This document shows positions 1 to 5,475 of a stretch of DNA of 5,475 nucleotides, in pieces. A program made the position numbers and the translations under genes. The first letter of the stretch is position 1, and the number at the start of each line of letters is the position of its first letter. Source of the stretch: Rhodobacteraceae bacterium UBA2553. GTDB taxonomy: Bacteria; Pseudomonadota; Alphaproteobacteria; Rhodobacterales; Rhodobacteraceae. The stretch is from contig DDMF01000151.1 in assembly GCA_002340515.1 (NCBI GenBank), positions 29,055-34,529 on the forward strand, read 5' to 3'. Under the pieces are notes generated by a model. It did no database searches. It had not been told where the DNA came from and saw only the letters and a program-made list of their open reading frames with translations.

Positions 1-432
1 GGCAGCGCCGCCATTGCCTTTGCCTTCACCGCGATCCTGACCCGCAAATTGACCCGGAATGAAAGCACGCTGAGCATTCTGTTTTGGCTCACCGGGTTGC
101 AATTGATCTTTGGCCTGGCTTGCGCCGGATATGATGGGCAGATCACACCGCCCACGGCACAGCTTGCGCCATGGTTTGTGCTGATCGGTCTGGCCGGTCT
201 GCTGGCCCATTTATGCCTGACACAGGCCTTGTCCCTTGCGCCCGCCAGCGTTGTGATTCCCATAGATTTCACCCGCCTGCCCCTGATCGCACTTATTGGC
301 GCATTTTTTTATCAAGAGCCTATGACATGGGGTTTGGCGGTGGGATCCGCGCTGATTGTGACCGCAAATCTCATCAATTTAAGGGCGAAATCATCCCCAT
401 CCCCTAAGGGAAATTTACGCCCCCAGAGTTGA
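1..432 (+). CDS. DMT/EamA-family transporter, 5'-truncated by window edge
   Basis: This is the C-terminal part of an inner-membrane drug/metabolite transporter (DMT) superfamily permease. The frame is open from base 1, giving 143 codons up to the TGA at 430-432, so the true start lies outside the window. An apparent TTG start at 49 is only an internal Leu codon. The fragment has about five hydrophobic segments, the size of one EamA repeat, that is, the second half of a ten-helix protein. Typical end-of-EamA features are visible: a small-residue helix around LAHLCLTQAL, then an SLAPASVV...P(I/L) segment, then a helix with the acidic QEPMTWG loop before the last membrane span. The tail is short, polar and rich in Ser, Pro and Lys, as expected for a cytoplasmic end. 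The substrate cannot be told from sequence; family members export metabolites, amino acids or drugs. It is not obviously a recent duplicate of the DMT gene at 1749, because the C-terminal sequences differ clearly. Confidence 0.88.
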   Translation, partial: GSAAIAFAFTAILTRKLTRNESTLSILFWLTGLQLIFGLACAGYDGQITPPTAQLAPWFVLIGLAGLLAHLCLTQALSLAPASVVIPIDFTRLPLIALIGAFFYQEPMTWGLAVGSALIVTANLINLRAKSSPSPKGNLRPQS

Positions 433-480
433 AAATACACGCGGGACCGGTGCAAGCCTGCAACTGACCCGAGGTAACGA

Positions 481-510
481 TTGACCGGGCACTTGTGCGA
501 CACATACGTT
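481..510 (+). promoter_or_regulatory. Weak candidate promoter upstream of the fadL-type gene
   Basis: The 151-base gap between the DMT fragment and the porin must carry the porin's promoter if it is transcribed separately. The best -35-like element is TTGACC at 481-486. A -10 is poor: CATACG at 503-508 (16-base spacer) or TACGTT at 505-510 (18-base spacer), each matching only three positions of TATAAT. Alphaproteobacterial -10 elements are often degenerate, so this is possible but unproven. A small dyad, TGAGA-TT-TCTCA at 562-573, abuts the ribosome binding site. Confidence 0.22.
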
Positions 511-583
511 TTCTGCAATGAAAAAACAACGATAAGCCAATTTGTGCCTATTCGCGCATGTTGAGATTTCTCAGGGAGGAAAT

Positions 584-1630
584 ATGAAGGGTTTTGCGCT
601 TACAGCTGCCGCAGTTGCAGCCACCGCTACGACAAGTTTTGCAGGCGGTATTGATCGTTCGGGTCAGGACGTCTCGATCCTGTTCGAAGAAGGTAATTAT
701 GTGAAGCTGAACTTCGCGAGTGTTGCACCAGATGTGCCCAGTTCGATGCCCGGTTTTGCATCGCAATCGGCCACAGATTACATCACATTTTCACTGGGCA
801 TCAAAATGCAGGTGAATGAAAAACTCAGCTTCACTTTGATTGCGGACGAGCCATTTGGCGCGGATATTCGCTATGCGGACGGTGCGCTGAGCGCGCTTGC
901 CCCACTGCCAGATCCCAACGCCCGCGCGATTGTGGACAGCCGAGCGATCACTGGTTTGTTGCGCTATGAATTTGGTAACGGATTCAGCATTCACGGCGGT
1001 GTTCGCGCGCAAAAAGTCAAAGGTGAAATTCTTTCAGGCGATGGTTTCCTGACCGCCGAAAGCAAATTTGATTTTGGTGGCGTTGCTGGGGTTGCCTATG
1101 AAATCCCCGATATCGCGTTGCGTGTTGCACTGACCTACAACACGCAGATCTCGCATGATCTGACCGGGTTGCACAATTTTGCCGCCACGACAGGTAATGT
1201 GACCATCCCACAATCTTTCAACCTGGATTTCCAAACGGGTATTGCCGAAAACACGTTGCTGTTCGGTTCGGTCCGCCACGTCAGCTGGGCGGGTACGACA
1301 CTGTCAACCAACAACGGCGGTGGCGATACAGATTGGGTTCAATTCGTAGATGACAGCACAAGCTTTGAGCTGGGCCTCGGTCGAAAACTGAATGACAACT
1401 GGTCTGTTGCGCTGATTGCTGGTTATGAAGAAGGTGCTGAAACTGGCACCACATTCTTGGCGCCAACCGGCACCAGCAAATCCATTGGTCTGGGTGCGAC
1501 CTATACCAAAGACAATTTCAAAATCTCTGGTGGCGTGCGCTACGTCAGCTTTGACGAAAAAGTCGTGAATGGCGTTCCGTTTGACGGCAACGCTGTTGCA
1601 GCGGGTATCAGCCTTGGTATCAGCTTCTAA
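584..1630 (+). CDS. Outer-membrane FadL/OmpP1/TodX-type transport porin
   Basis: The product is a 348-residue outer-membrane beta-barrel that most likely passes long-chain fatty acids or other hydrophobic compounds across the outer membrane, as FadL/TodX relatives do. Residues 1-20 form a signal peptide: MK start, an Ala/Thr-rich hydrophobic core, and cleavage after SFA-20, before GGIDRSG. The mature part alternates polar and apolar residues in many short strands separated by Gly/Asn/Asp turns. The early NEKLSFTLIADEPFGADI segment and the C-terminal strands (SIGLGATY, ISGGVRYVSF) look like the OmpP1/FadL family. The chain ends in GISLGISF, with the terminal Phe expected of a BAM assembly signal. 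The start at 584 is chosen over an in-frame TTG at 542 because a strong GGGAGG site (574-579) sits just before it and the signal peptide begins there. At 348 residues it is shorter than E. coli FadL (about 420 mature), which is common in this bacterial group. The ligand is not determined. An intrinsic terminator follows 23 bases after the stop, so it is probably transcribed alone. Confidence 0.9.
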   Translation: MKGFALTAAAVAATATTSFAGGIDRSGQDVSILFEEGNYVKLNFASVAPDVPSSMPGFASQSATDYITFSLGIKMQVNEKLSFTLIADEPFGADIRYADGALSALAPLPDPNARAIVDSRAITGLLRYEFGNGFSIHGGVRAQKVKGEILSGDGFLTAESKFDFGGVAGVAYEIPDIALRVALTYNTQISHDLTGLHNFAATTGNVTIPQSFNLDFQTGIAENTLLFGSVRHVSWAGTTLSTNNGGGDTDWVQFVDDSTSFELGLGRKLNDNWSVALIAGYEEGAETGTTFLAPTGTSKSIGLGATYTKDNFKISGGVRYVSFDEKVVNGVPFDGNAVAAGISLGISF

Positions 1631-1653
1631 ACGAAGAAAAACATGACCTTAAT

Positions 1654-1683
1654 ACGCCCCGTGCCAACGCGCGGGGCGTTTTT
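1654..1683 (+). terminator. Intrinsic (Rho-independent) terminator after the fadL-type gene
   Basis: The arms ACGCCCCG (1654-1661) and CGGGGCGT (1672-1679) are perfectly complementary. Pairing continues inward through one T-G wobble and two G-C pairs to a CAAC loop (1665-1668), giving an 11-bp GC-rich stem. A run of five T (1679-1683) follows directly. This is a classical terminator and ends the porin transcript before the next DMT gene. Confidence 0.93.
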
Positions 1684-1719
1684 CGTCCATGTGATCAACG
1701 CGCATGTTTCGGATTGGAG

Positions 1720-1735
1720 CGTATTTTGAAATACG
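1720..1735. promoter_or_regulatory. Perfect 7-2-7 dyad upstream of the second DMT gene, candidate operator
   Basis: CGTATTT (1720-1726) and AAATACG (1729-1735) are exact reverse complements separated by TG. The dyad ends 13 bases before the ATG at 1749 and lies just upstream of its AGGG ribosome binding site. Such a short-spaced symmetric site is typical of binding sites for dimeric helix-turn-helix repressors. A two-base gap disfavours a tight RNA hairpin, although a smaller stem with a larger loop could form. No adjacent regulator gene is in the window, so the factor is unknown. Confidence 0.4.
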
Positions 1736-1748
1736 TCAGGGTCAGATC

Positions 1749-2648
1749 ATGACACAAAACATCTCTACACGAAGCTGGATCGAACTTGGCCTGTTGGGCC
1801 TGATTTGGGGCGGCGTTTTCCTGGCGACACGGATCGCGCTCGATGAAATTTCGGTTTTACATGCCGTGGCACATCGGTTGATCTGGGCGGCGGCGGTGCT
1901 TTGGGGCGTTGTGCTGTGGAAAGGGTATCCCATTCCGCGCAGGCCGCGAATTTGGCTGGCTTTGCTGGTGATGGGCGCGCTGAACAACATCATCCCCTTC
2001 ACCCTGCTCAGCTGGGCGCAATTGTCGATTGAAAGCGGGCTGACGGCAATTTTCAACGCTTCCACGGCCTTGTTTGGGGTCGCGGTGGCCGCAGCTTTCC
2101 TGAGTGATGAGCGGCTAAACCTGCGAAAAGCCCTTGGGGTTGGCGTGGGGTTTGCCGGCGTGATCTTGGCCATCGGGCCAGAGGCGATCACCAAGCTTGA
2201 CCTTCGATCGCTTGCGCAGCTCGCCGCCCTCGCCGCCACGCTGTCTTATGCGTTTGCCGGGGTCTGGGCGCGAAAATTTCTGTCTGACCTCACGCCACAA
2301 GTGGCCGCCACCGGCATGGTCACCGCATCGGCCCTTGTCATGCTGCCACTCAGTTGGATGATGGATGGCCCCTTGCCGCTGATGATGGGCGCGGCGACCT
2401 GGGCCGCGGTGCTTTATTACGCCCTTGTTGCCACCGCCTTGGCGTATCTTCTCTACTACCGCATCCTCGCTGCCGCAGGATCTGGAAATCTGATGCTGGT
2501 GACATTGATCATTCCGCCGGTCGCCATCTGTCTGGGGGCATGGCTGCGCAATGAGAGCATCCCGCCATTGGCCTATTTTGGCCTTGGCCTGCTGGCTTTG
2601 GGGCTGCTGATCCTCGACGGACGCCTTTTCAAACGCAGAAGCATTTGA
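1749..2648 (+). CDS. DMT/EamA-family permease (complete)
   Basis: This gene encodes a 299-residue inner-membrane transporter of the drug/metabolite superfamily with two EamA repeats. About ten hydrophobic segments are visible, at roughly residues 10-28, 36-56, 67-86, 95-115, 124-142, 153-171, 181-200, 206-226, 236-258 and 262-281. Family features include the WGGVFLATRIAL first helix, the LLSWAQLSIESGLTAIFNASTA stretch between helices 3 and 4, the conserved LSDERLNLRKALGV loop, and the equivalent second-half SGNLMLVTLIIPPVA and LRNESIPPLAYFGL segments. The basic tail (RLFKRRSI) fits a cytoplasmic C-terminus. The start at 1749 is preferred because AGGG (1738-1741) precedes it at suitable spacing and the protein then begins at the normal family position. 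An in-frame ATG at 1704 would add 15 residues and lacks a ribosome binding site. The substrate is unknown; amino acids, metabolites and drugs are all known for this family. The gene lies after a strong terminator, so it needs its own promoter, which I could not identify. The P-loop gene follows after 59 bases. Confidence 0.92.
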   Translation: MTQNISTRSWIELGLLGLIWGGVFLATRIALDEISVLHAVAHRLIWAAAVLWGVVLWKGYPIPRRPRIWLALLVMGALNNIIPFTLLSWAQLSIESGLTAIFNASTALFGVAVAAAFLSDERLNLRKALGVGVGFAGVILAIGPEAITKLDLRSLAQLAALAATLSYAFAGVWARKFLSDLTPQVAATGMVTASALVMLPLSWMMDGPLPLMMGAATWAAVLYYALVATALAYLLYYRILAAAGSGNLMLVTLIIPPVAICLGAWLRNESIPPLAYFGLGLLALGLLILDGRLFKRRSI

Positions 2649-2707
2649 CCCCCCGGCCCAGCCGCCTTACGAAAGGACAACAGGGACATCCGGCAGGGAT
2701 AATGGGC

Positions 2708-3568
2708 ATGATTTATAATTCTGCGCAGCATTGGCACAAGGCACCGCACAAACGTGTGCTGTTTTTCGGCATGTCCGGCCTTGGCAAAACCTATTTGTCC
2801 AATCTGCTACGGGCGCAGGGCGATTGGTTTCACTATTCGATCGATTACCGCATTGGCACGCGGTATATGGGCGAACACATCACCGACAACTTCAAATCCG
2901 AAGCGATGAAAGTGCCCTTTCTGCGCGATCTTTTGTTGACCGACAGCATTCGTATTTCATCAAAAATCACCTTTGATAATCTTAGCCCCGTGGCGACCTA
3001 TCTGGGCAAACCCGGGGATCCCACGCGCGGCGGCCTGCCCATGGCGGAATATCAGCACCGGCAAGAGCAATTCAAACAGGCCGAAGTCTCGGCGCTGATG
3101 GACACCGCCCGCTTTATCGACCGCGCCGAACATATCTATAACTATCCGCATTTCATTTGCGACAGCGGCGGATCCATCTGTGAATGGATTGACCCGGACC
3201 TGGGTGCCGAGGATCCGATCCTGAAAAAACTGTCGCGCGATTGCTTGCTGGTGTGGCTGAAGGGCGATGAGCGCCACACCCAAGAACTTGTCCGCCGCTT
3301 TGATCGCGCCCCAAAACCGATGGCCTATCAGCCAGAATTTCTTGCCCGTGTTTGGTCAGAATACCTGAATGAATTCAATGTGAAGGAAGAGGATGTTGAT
3401 CCAAATTCCTTCATTCGCTGGACCTATGCCCAGGCCCTTGCGCATCGCCAGCCCCTTTATGAAAAAATGGCAACGCATGGCATCACCCTATGTGCTCATG
3501 AGGTGGCCCAGATCAAGACGCCTGATGATTTTGACCGAATGATCGGCGCCGCAATCGACGCGGCGTAA
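2708..3568 (+). CDS. P-loop NTPase of unknown function, kinase-like motif order
   Basis: The product is a soluble 286-residue protein with no signal peptide or membrane segment. After a short N-terminus, a beta strand (RVLFFG) leads into a clear Walker A motif, GMSGLGKT, at residues 21-28. HYSIDYRIGTRYM at about 42-54 sits where shikimate-kinase-like enzymes carry their substrate-binding Asp. HFICDSGGSICEW at about 148-160 resembles a Walker B strand. LLVWLKGDERHTQELVRR at about 180-197, followed by RAPKPMAY, looks like the kinase strand and Arg-containing lid. By inference it is a P-loop kinase or ATPase acting on a small molecule; the substrate is unknown. Start choice: the upstream frame is open to a TTG at 2645, but AGGGA (2695-2699) is spaced 8 bases from the ATG at 2708 and only 2 from the ATG at 2702, so 2708 is preferred. 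The gene lies between the DMT gene and metA, possibly co-transcribed with the former. The coding call is firm; the function is not. Confidence 0.85.
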   Translation: MIYNSAQHWHKAPHKRVLFFGMSGLGKTYLSNLLRAQGDWFHYSIDYRIGTRYMGEHITDNFKSEAMKVPFLRDLLLTDSIRISSKITFDNLSPVATYLGKPGDPTRGGLPMAEYQHRQEQFKQAEVSALMDTARFIDRAEHIYNYPHFICDSGGSICEWIDPDLGAEDPILKKLSRDCLLVWLKGDERHTQELVRRFDRAPKPMAYQPEFLARVWSEYLNEFNVKEEDVDPNSFIRWTYAQALAHRQPLYEKMATHGITLCAHEVAQIKTPDDFDRMIGAAIDAA

Positions 3569-3579
3569 CCTCTTGATCT

Positions 3580-3604
3580 TGGGGTAAGTTGCCCCATCTC
3601 TTTT
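3580..3604 (+). terminator. Weak terminator or attenuator hairpin between the P-loop gene and metA
   Basis: TGGGG (3580-3584) pairs with CCCCA (3592-3596), with an added T-G wobble inside and an AAGTT loop (3586-3590). The following TCTCTTTT (3597-3604) is T-rich but interrupted. The six-pair stem is short, so termination would be modest. It could end the P-loop transcript, or act as an attenuating element in the metA leader if transcription starts further upstream. I see no clear promoter in the 73-base gap. Confidence 0.45.
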
Positions 3605-3641
3605 CCCACGACCTAAATTACCACACTGACAGGAGCACCCC

Positions 3642-4580
3642 ATGCCCATCAAATTGCCTTCCACTCTCCCGGCCTTCAACGTGCTGACGGATGAGGGCGT
3701 GATGGTCATGTCAGATGATCAGGCCGCACGGCAAAACATCCGCCCGATGCGTATTGCTCTGCTCAACCTGATGCCCAAAAAGATCGAAACCGAAACGCAA
3801 TTTGCGCGACTGATTGGCGCACATCCGTTGCAGATCGAGCTGACCTTGCTGCGCCCCTCTGACCATGTGTCCAAAAACACATCCGAGGCGCATATCGGGG
3901 CGTTTTACCAAACCTGGGACGAGGTCAAAGATCAGAAATTTGACGGGCTGATCATCACCGGTGCGCCGATCGAACAAATGCCGTTTGAAGAGGTGACCTA
4001 TTGGGAGGAGCTGACCCAGATCATGGACTGGACCCAGACCAATGTGCATGCCACCTTTGGGGTGTGCTGGGGCGGGATGGCGATGATCTACCACTTCCAC
4101 AAAGTGCAAAAACACCTGTTGGAGGCCAAGGCCTTTGGCTGTTTCCCGCAGGCAAACAAACACGCGTCATCACCATATTTACGCGGCTTTTCAGACACTT
4201 GCGTCGTTCCTGTCAGCCGTTGGACGGAAATCTTACAAGATGAAGTTGACCAACATGACGGCTTGCGCACCCTGCTTGGCTCGGACGAGGTGGGCCCCTG
4301 TCTGATTGAGGACACCACACATCGCGCGCTCTATATCTTTAACCATTTTGAGTATGACGATGGCACGCTCAAAGGTGAATATGACCGCGATGTCGCCAAA
4401 GGGGTGCCGATCAATATTCCGATGAATTACTATCCAAAGAACGATCCAAGCCTGGCCCCCGAAAATCGCTGGCGCAGCCACGCGCATCTGCTTTATGCCA
4501 ATTGGATTTCGGAAATGTACCTGACCACGCCGTTCAATATGGACAATATTGGCACCACGGTCGAAGATCTTCGCGGCTAA
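3642..4580 (+). CDS. metA: Homoserine O-acyltransferase MetA, predicted acetyl-CoA type
   Basis: MetA carries out the first committed step of methionine synthesis in the cytoplasm, acylating the hydroxyl of L-homoserine from an acyl-CoA. The 312-residue protein aligns end to end with E. coli MetA (309): the MPIKLPSTLPA start, RIALLNLMPKKIETETQ at about 38-53, FDGLIITGAPIE at 100-111, the nucleophile Cys142 in FGVCWGG, RGFSD at 181-185, His235 and Glu237 in NHFEYD, and the YYPKNDP and WRSHAHLLYANW blocks near the C-terminus. The catalytic Cys-His-Glu set therefore looks intact. Residue 111 is Glu rather than the Gly of E. coli MetA. Published work on Bacillus cereus and E. coli MetA shows this position switches acyl donor, so acetyl-CoA rather than succinyl-CoA is predicted, despite the usual 'succinyltransferase' family name (metAA would also fit). 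AGGAG (3631-3635), six bases before the ATG, fixes the start. No SAM-II-like leader is recognisable in the short upstream gap. Confidence 0.97.
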   Translation: MPIKLPSTLPAFNVLTDEGVMVMSDDQAARQNIRPMRIALLNLMPKKIETETQFARLIGAHPLQIELTLLRPSDHVSKNTSEAHIGAFYQTWDEVKDQKFDGLIITGAPIEQMPFEEVTYWEELTQIMDWTQTNVHATFGVCWGGMAMIYHFHKVQKHLLEAKAFGCFPQANKHASSPYLRGFSDTCVVPVSRWTEILQDEVDQHDGLRTLLGSDEVGPCLIEDTTHRALYIFNHFEYDDGTLKGEYDRDVAKGVPINIPMNYYPKNDPSLAPENRWRSHAHLLYANWISEMYLTTPFNMDNIGTTVEDLRG

Positions 4581-4623
4581 GGCCCCACCCGGCATAGTTA
4601 ATCGCATTTACATGGGGGCCTTA
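4578..4623. repeat. 9-bp perfect inverted repeat spanning the metA stop and the ppk2 promoter
   Basis: TAAGGCCCC (4578-4586, beginning with the metA stop codon TAA) and GGGGCCTTA (4615-4623) are exact reverse complements with 28 bases between them. No T tract follows on either strand, so it is not a standard intrinsic terminator. In RNA it could form a stem at the metA 3' end; in DNA it could be a regulator site, as its right arm lies in the ppk2 promoter spacer. Confidence 0.6.
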
Positions 4624-4635
4624 CGCCCTCATAAT
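4607..4635 (+). promoter_or_regulatory. Near-consensus sigma70-type promoter for ppk2
   Basis: TTTACA (4607-4612) matches TTGACA at five of six positions. After exactly 17 bases, CATAAT (4630-4635) matches TATAAT at five of six. Transcription would begin near 4642, leaving a leader of about 20 bases before the ATG at 4662, enough to contain the TGAGG ribosome binding site. This suggests ppk2 can be transcribed independently of metA. Confidence 0.6.
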
Positions 4636-4661
4636 AGCGTGAAATCATGAGGTTATTTTCC

Positions 4662-5475
4662 ATGTCCCTGCCCTTCGATGGTGCCATCTCCAAGTTCTAT
4701 TCTGAGACTGCCCCAAAAGACGTACGCGATGCGATCAAATCCGGCGGCAAAAAGGACATCCTGTCCAACACATACCCGTATGACGCGCGTATGGACCGCG
4801 AGATTTATGAGGCGGAACTGACGGCGCTACAGCTGGAATTGGTCAAACTACAGGCCGATGTGAAAGAAACCGGCAAACGGGTTGTGGTGGTGTTTGAAGG
4901 GCGCGATGCGGCCGGAAAAGGTGGCACGATCAAACGCTTTCGCGAGAACCTGAACCCGCGCGTGGCCAATGTCGTGGCGCTGTCCAAACCCTCGGATCGC
5001 GAGCAAGGCGAATGGTATTTTCAACGCTATATCAAACACCTCCCCTCCGCAGGTGAGATCACTTTGTTCGATCGCAGCTGGTACAACCGCGCCGTTGTCG
5101 AAAAGGTGTTTGGCTTTTGCGAAGACCCTCAGCGCGAAGCATTTTTTCGCCAACTTCCCGAATTCGAAGACATGCTGGTCGATGAGGGCATCCATTTTGT
5201 CAAACTCTGGCTAAACGTTGGCCGCGCCGAACAATTGCGCCGCTTTCTTTCCCGCGAAAAAGACCCGCTCAAACAATGGAAACTCAGCTGGATTGATGTG
5301 GAAGGCCTGAACCGTTGGGACGCCTACAGCCAAGCCATCGGCGAAACCTTTGAACGCAGCCACCGGCCCCAAGCGCCCTGGACCATTGTGCGGTCCGATG
5401 ACAAACGCCGCGCGCGCCTGTCCGCCCTTCGCGCCGTCTTGCAGGGCATTGATTACGCTGGCAAAGACAGCAATG
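4662..5475 (+). CDS. ppk2: Polyphosphate kinase 2 (PPK2), class I-like, 3'-truncated by window edge
   Basis: PPK2 enzymes transfer phosphate between inorganic polyphosphate and nucleotides, usually favouring NTP formation from NDP and polyphosphate. 271 codons are visible with no stop; the single-domain class I proteins are about 300 residues, so only a short C-terminal piece is missing. An N-terminal extension of about 70 residues (including LSNTYPYDARM at 34-44) leads into strand VVVVFEG, then Walker A GRDAAGKGG at 80-88, PSDREQGEWYFQRY at 110-123, Walker B-type LFDRSWYNRA at 135-144, and the Arg/Lys-rich lid RRFLSREKDPLKQWKLS at about 193-209, all standard for the family. The ATG at 4662 is chosen because TGAGG (4648-4652) precedes it by 9 bases; an in-frame ATG at 4647 would add five residues, and a TAG at 4635-4637 rules out starts further upstream. 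A good promoter lies just upstream, which suggests a transcript separate from metA. Nucleotide preference (ADP versus GDP) cannot be decided from this sequence alone. Confidence 0.95.
   Translation, partial: MSLPFDGAISKFYSETAPKDVRDAIKSGGKKDILSNTYPYDARMDREIYEAELTALQLELVKLQADVKETGKRVVVVFEGRDAAGKGGTIKRFRENLNPRVANVVALSKPSDREQGEWYFQRYIKHLPSAGEITLFDRSWYNRAVVEKVFGFCEDPQREAFFRQLPEFEDMLVDEGIHFVKLWLNVGRAEQLRRFLSREKDPLKQWKLSWIDVEGLNRWDAYSQAIGETFERSHRPQAPWTIVRSDDKRRARLSALRAVLQGIDYAGKDSN

Noticed and set aside
562..573. A small dyad TGAGA-TT-TCTCA next to the fadL-type ribosome binding site, as a possible operator or RNA switch.
   Set aside because: The arms are only 5 bp and part of the sequence merges with the ribosome binding region; this could easily arise by chance.
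1742..2239. A 165-codon open frame on the minus strand opposite the DMT gene.
   Set aside because: It is a shadow frame: its translation is Ser/Ala/Arg/Thr-rich with no domain, and the plus strand carries a clear ten-helix transporter.
1..2648. The two DMT genes flanking the porin as a tandem duplication.
   Set aside because: Their C-terminal halves differ throughout apart from general family features, so a recent duplication is not supported.
2645..2707. A longer P-loop protein starting at TTG 2645, overlapping the DMT stop codon (TTGA overlap, translational coupling).
   Set aside because: No ribosome binding site suits this TTG, the extra 21 residues (Pro/Arg/Gly-rich) look non-conserved, and AGGGA is well spaced for the ATG at 2708.
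2714..2719. A perfect TATAAT hexamer right after the P-loop gene's start codon, suggesting an internal promoter.
   Set aside because: No -35-like hexamer lies 16-18 bases upstream (CGGCAG at 17) and there is no TGn extension. The bases are explained as Tyr-Asn codons, and a start downstream of it would remove the N-terminus.
3711..4163. A 150-codon minus-strand open frame within metA.
   Set aside because: It is antisense to strongly conserved MetA sequence, has no recognisable motif, and is best explained by codon bias on the coding strand.

Overview
The window reads as ordinary chromosome of an alphaproteobacterium, most likely a Rhodobacteraceae (Roseobacter-group) member. This is inferred from protein character (a short FadL/OmpP1 porin, a MetA with acetyltransferase-type residues, a class I-like PPK2), the moderate-to-high GC content and the codon use. 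No database search was possible, so genus is not assigned. All six supported genes lie on the + strand and there is no sign of mobile DNA, CRISPR, tRNA or rRNA.

Layout: (1) 1-432, the C-terminal half of a DMT/EamA-type inner-membrane transporter, cut by the window's left edge. (2) 584-1630, an outer-membrane FadL/OmpP1-type beta-barrel with a signal peptide, followed by a strong intrinsic terminator (1654-1683). (3) 1749-2648, a complete ten-helix DMT/EamA permease, preceded by a perfect 7-2-7 dyad that may be an operator. (4) 2708-3568, a P-loop protein of unknown function whose motif order resembles small-molecule kinases of the shikimate kinase type. (5) 3642-4580, metA, homoserine O-acyltransferase of methionine synthesis, with Glu at position 111, which predicts acetyl-CoA use. 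(6) 4662 to the right edge, a polyphosphate kinase 2 (ppk2) lacking only its C-terminal end.

Transcription units: the fadL-type gene looks monocistronic, closed by its terminator. The second DMT gene and the P-loop gene are 59 bases apart with no terminator seen between them, so they may be co-transcribed. A weak hairpin with a T-rich tail separates the P-loop gene from metA. Between metA and ppk2 there is a near-consensus sigma70-type promoter (TTTACA, 17 bases, CATAAT) and a 9-bp inverted repeat that begins in the metA stop codon and ends inside that promoter's spacer.

The genes do not form an obvious single pathway. They are housekeeping functions (methionine synthesis, polyphosphate/nucleotide metabolism) and transport functions. 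The least explained element is the P-loop protein. I see no convincing new multi-gene system here.
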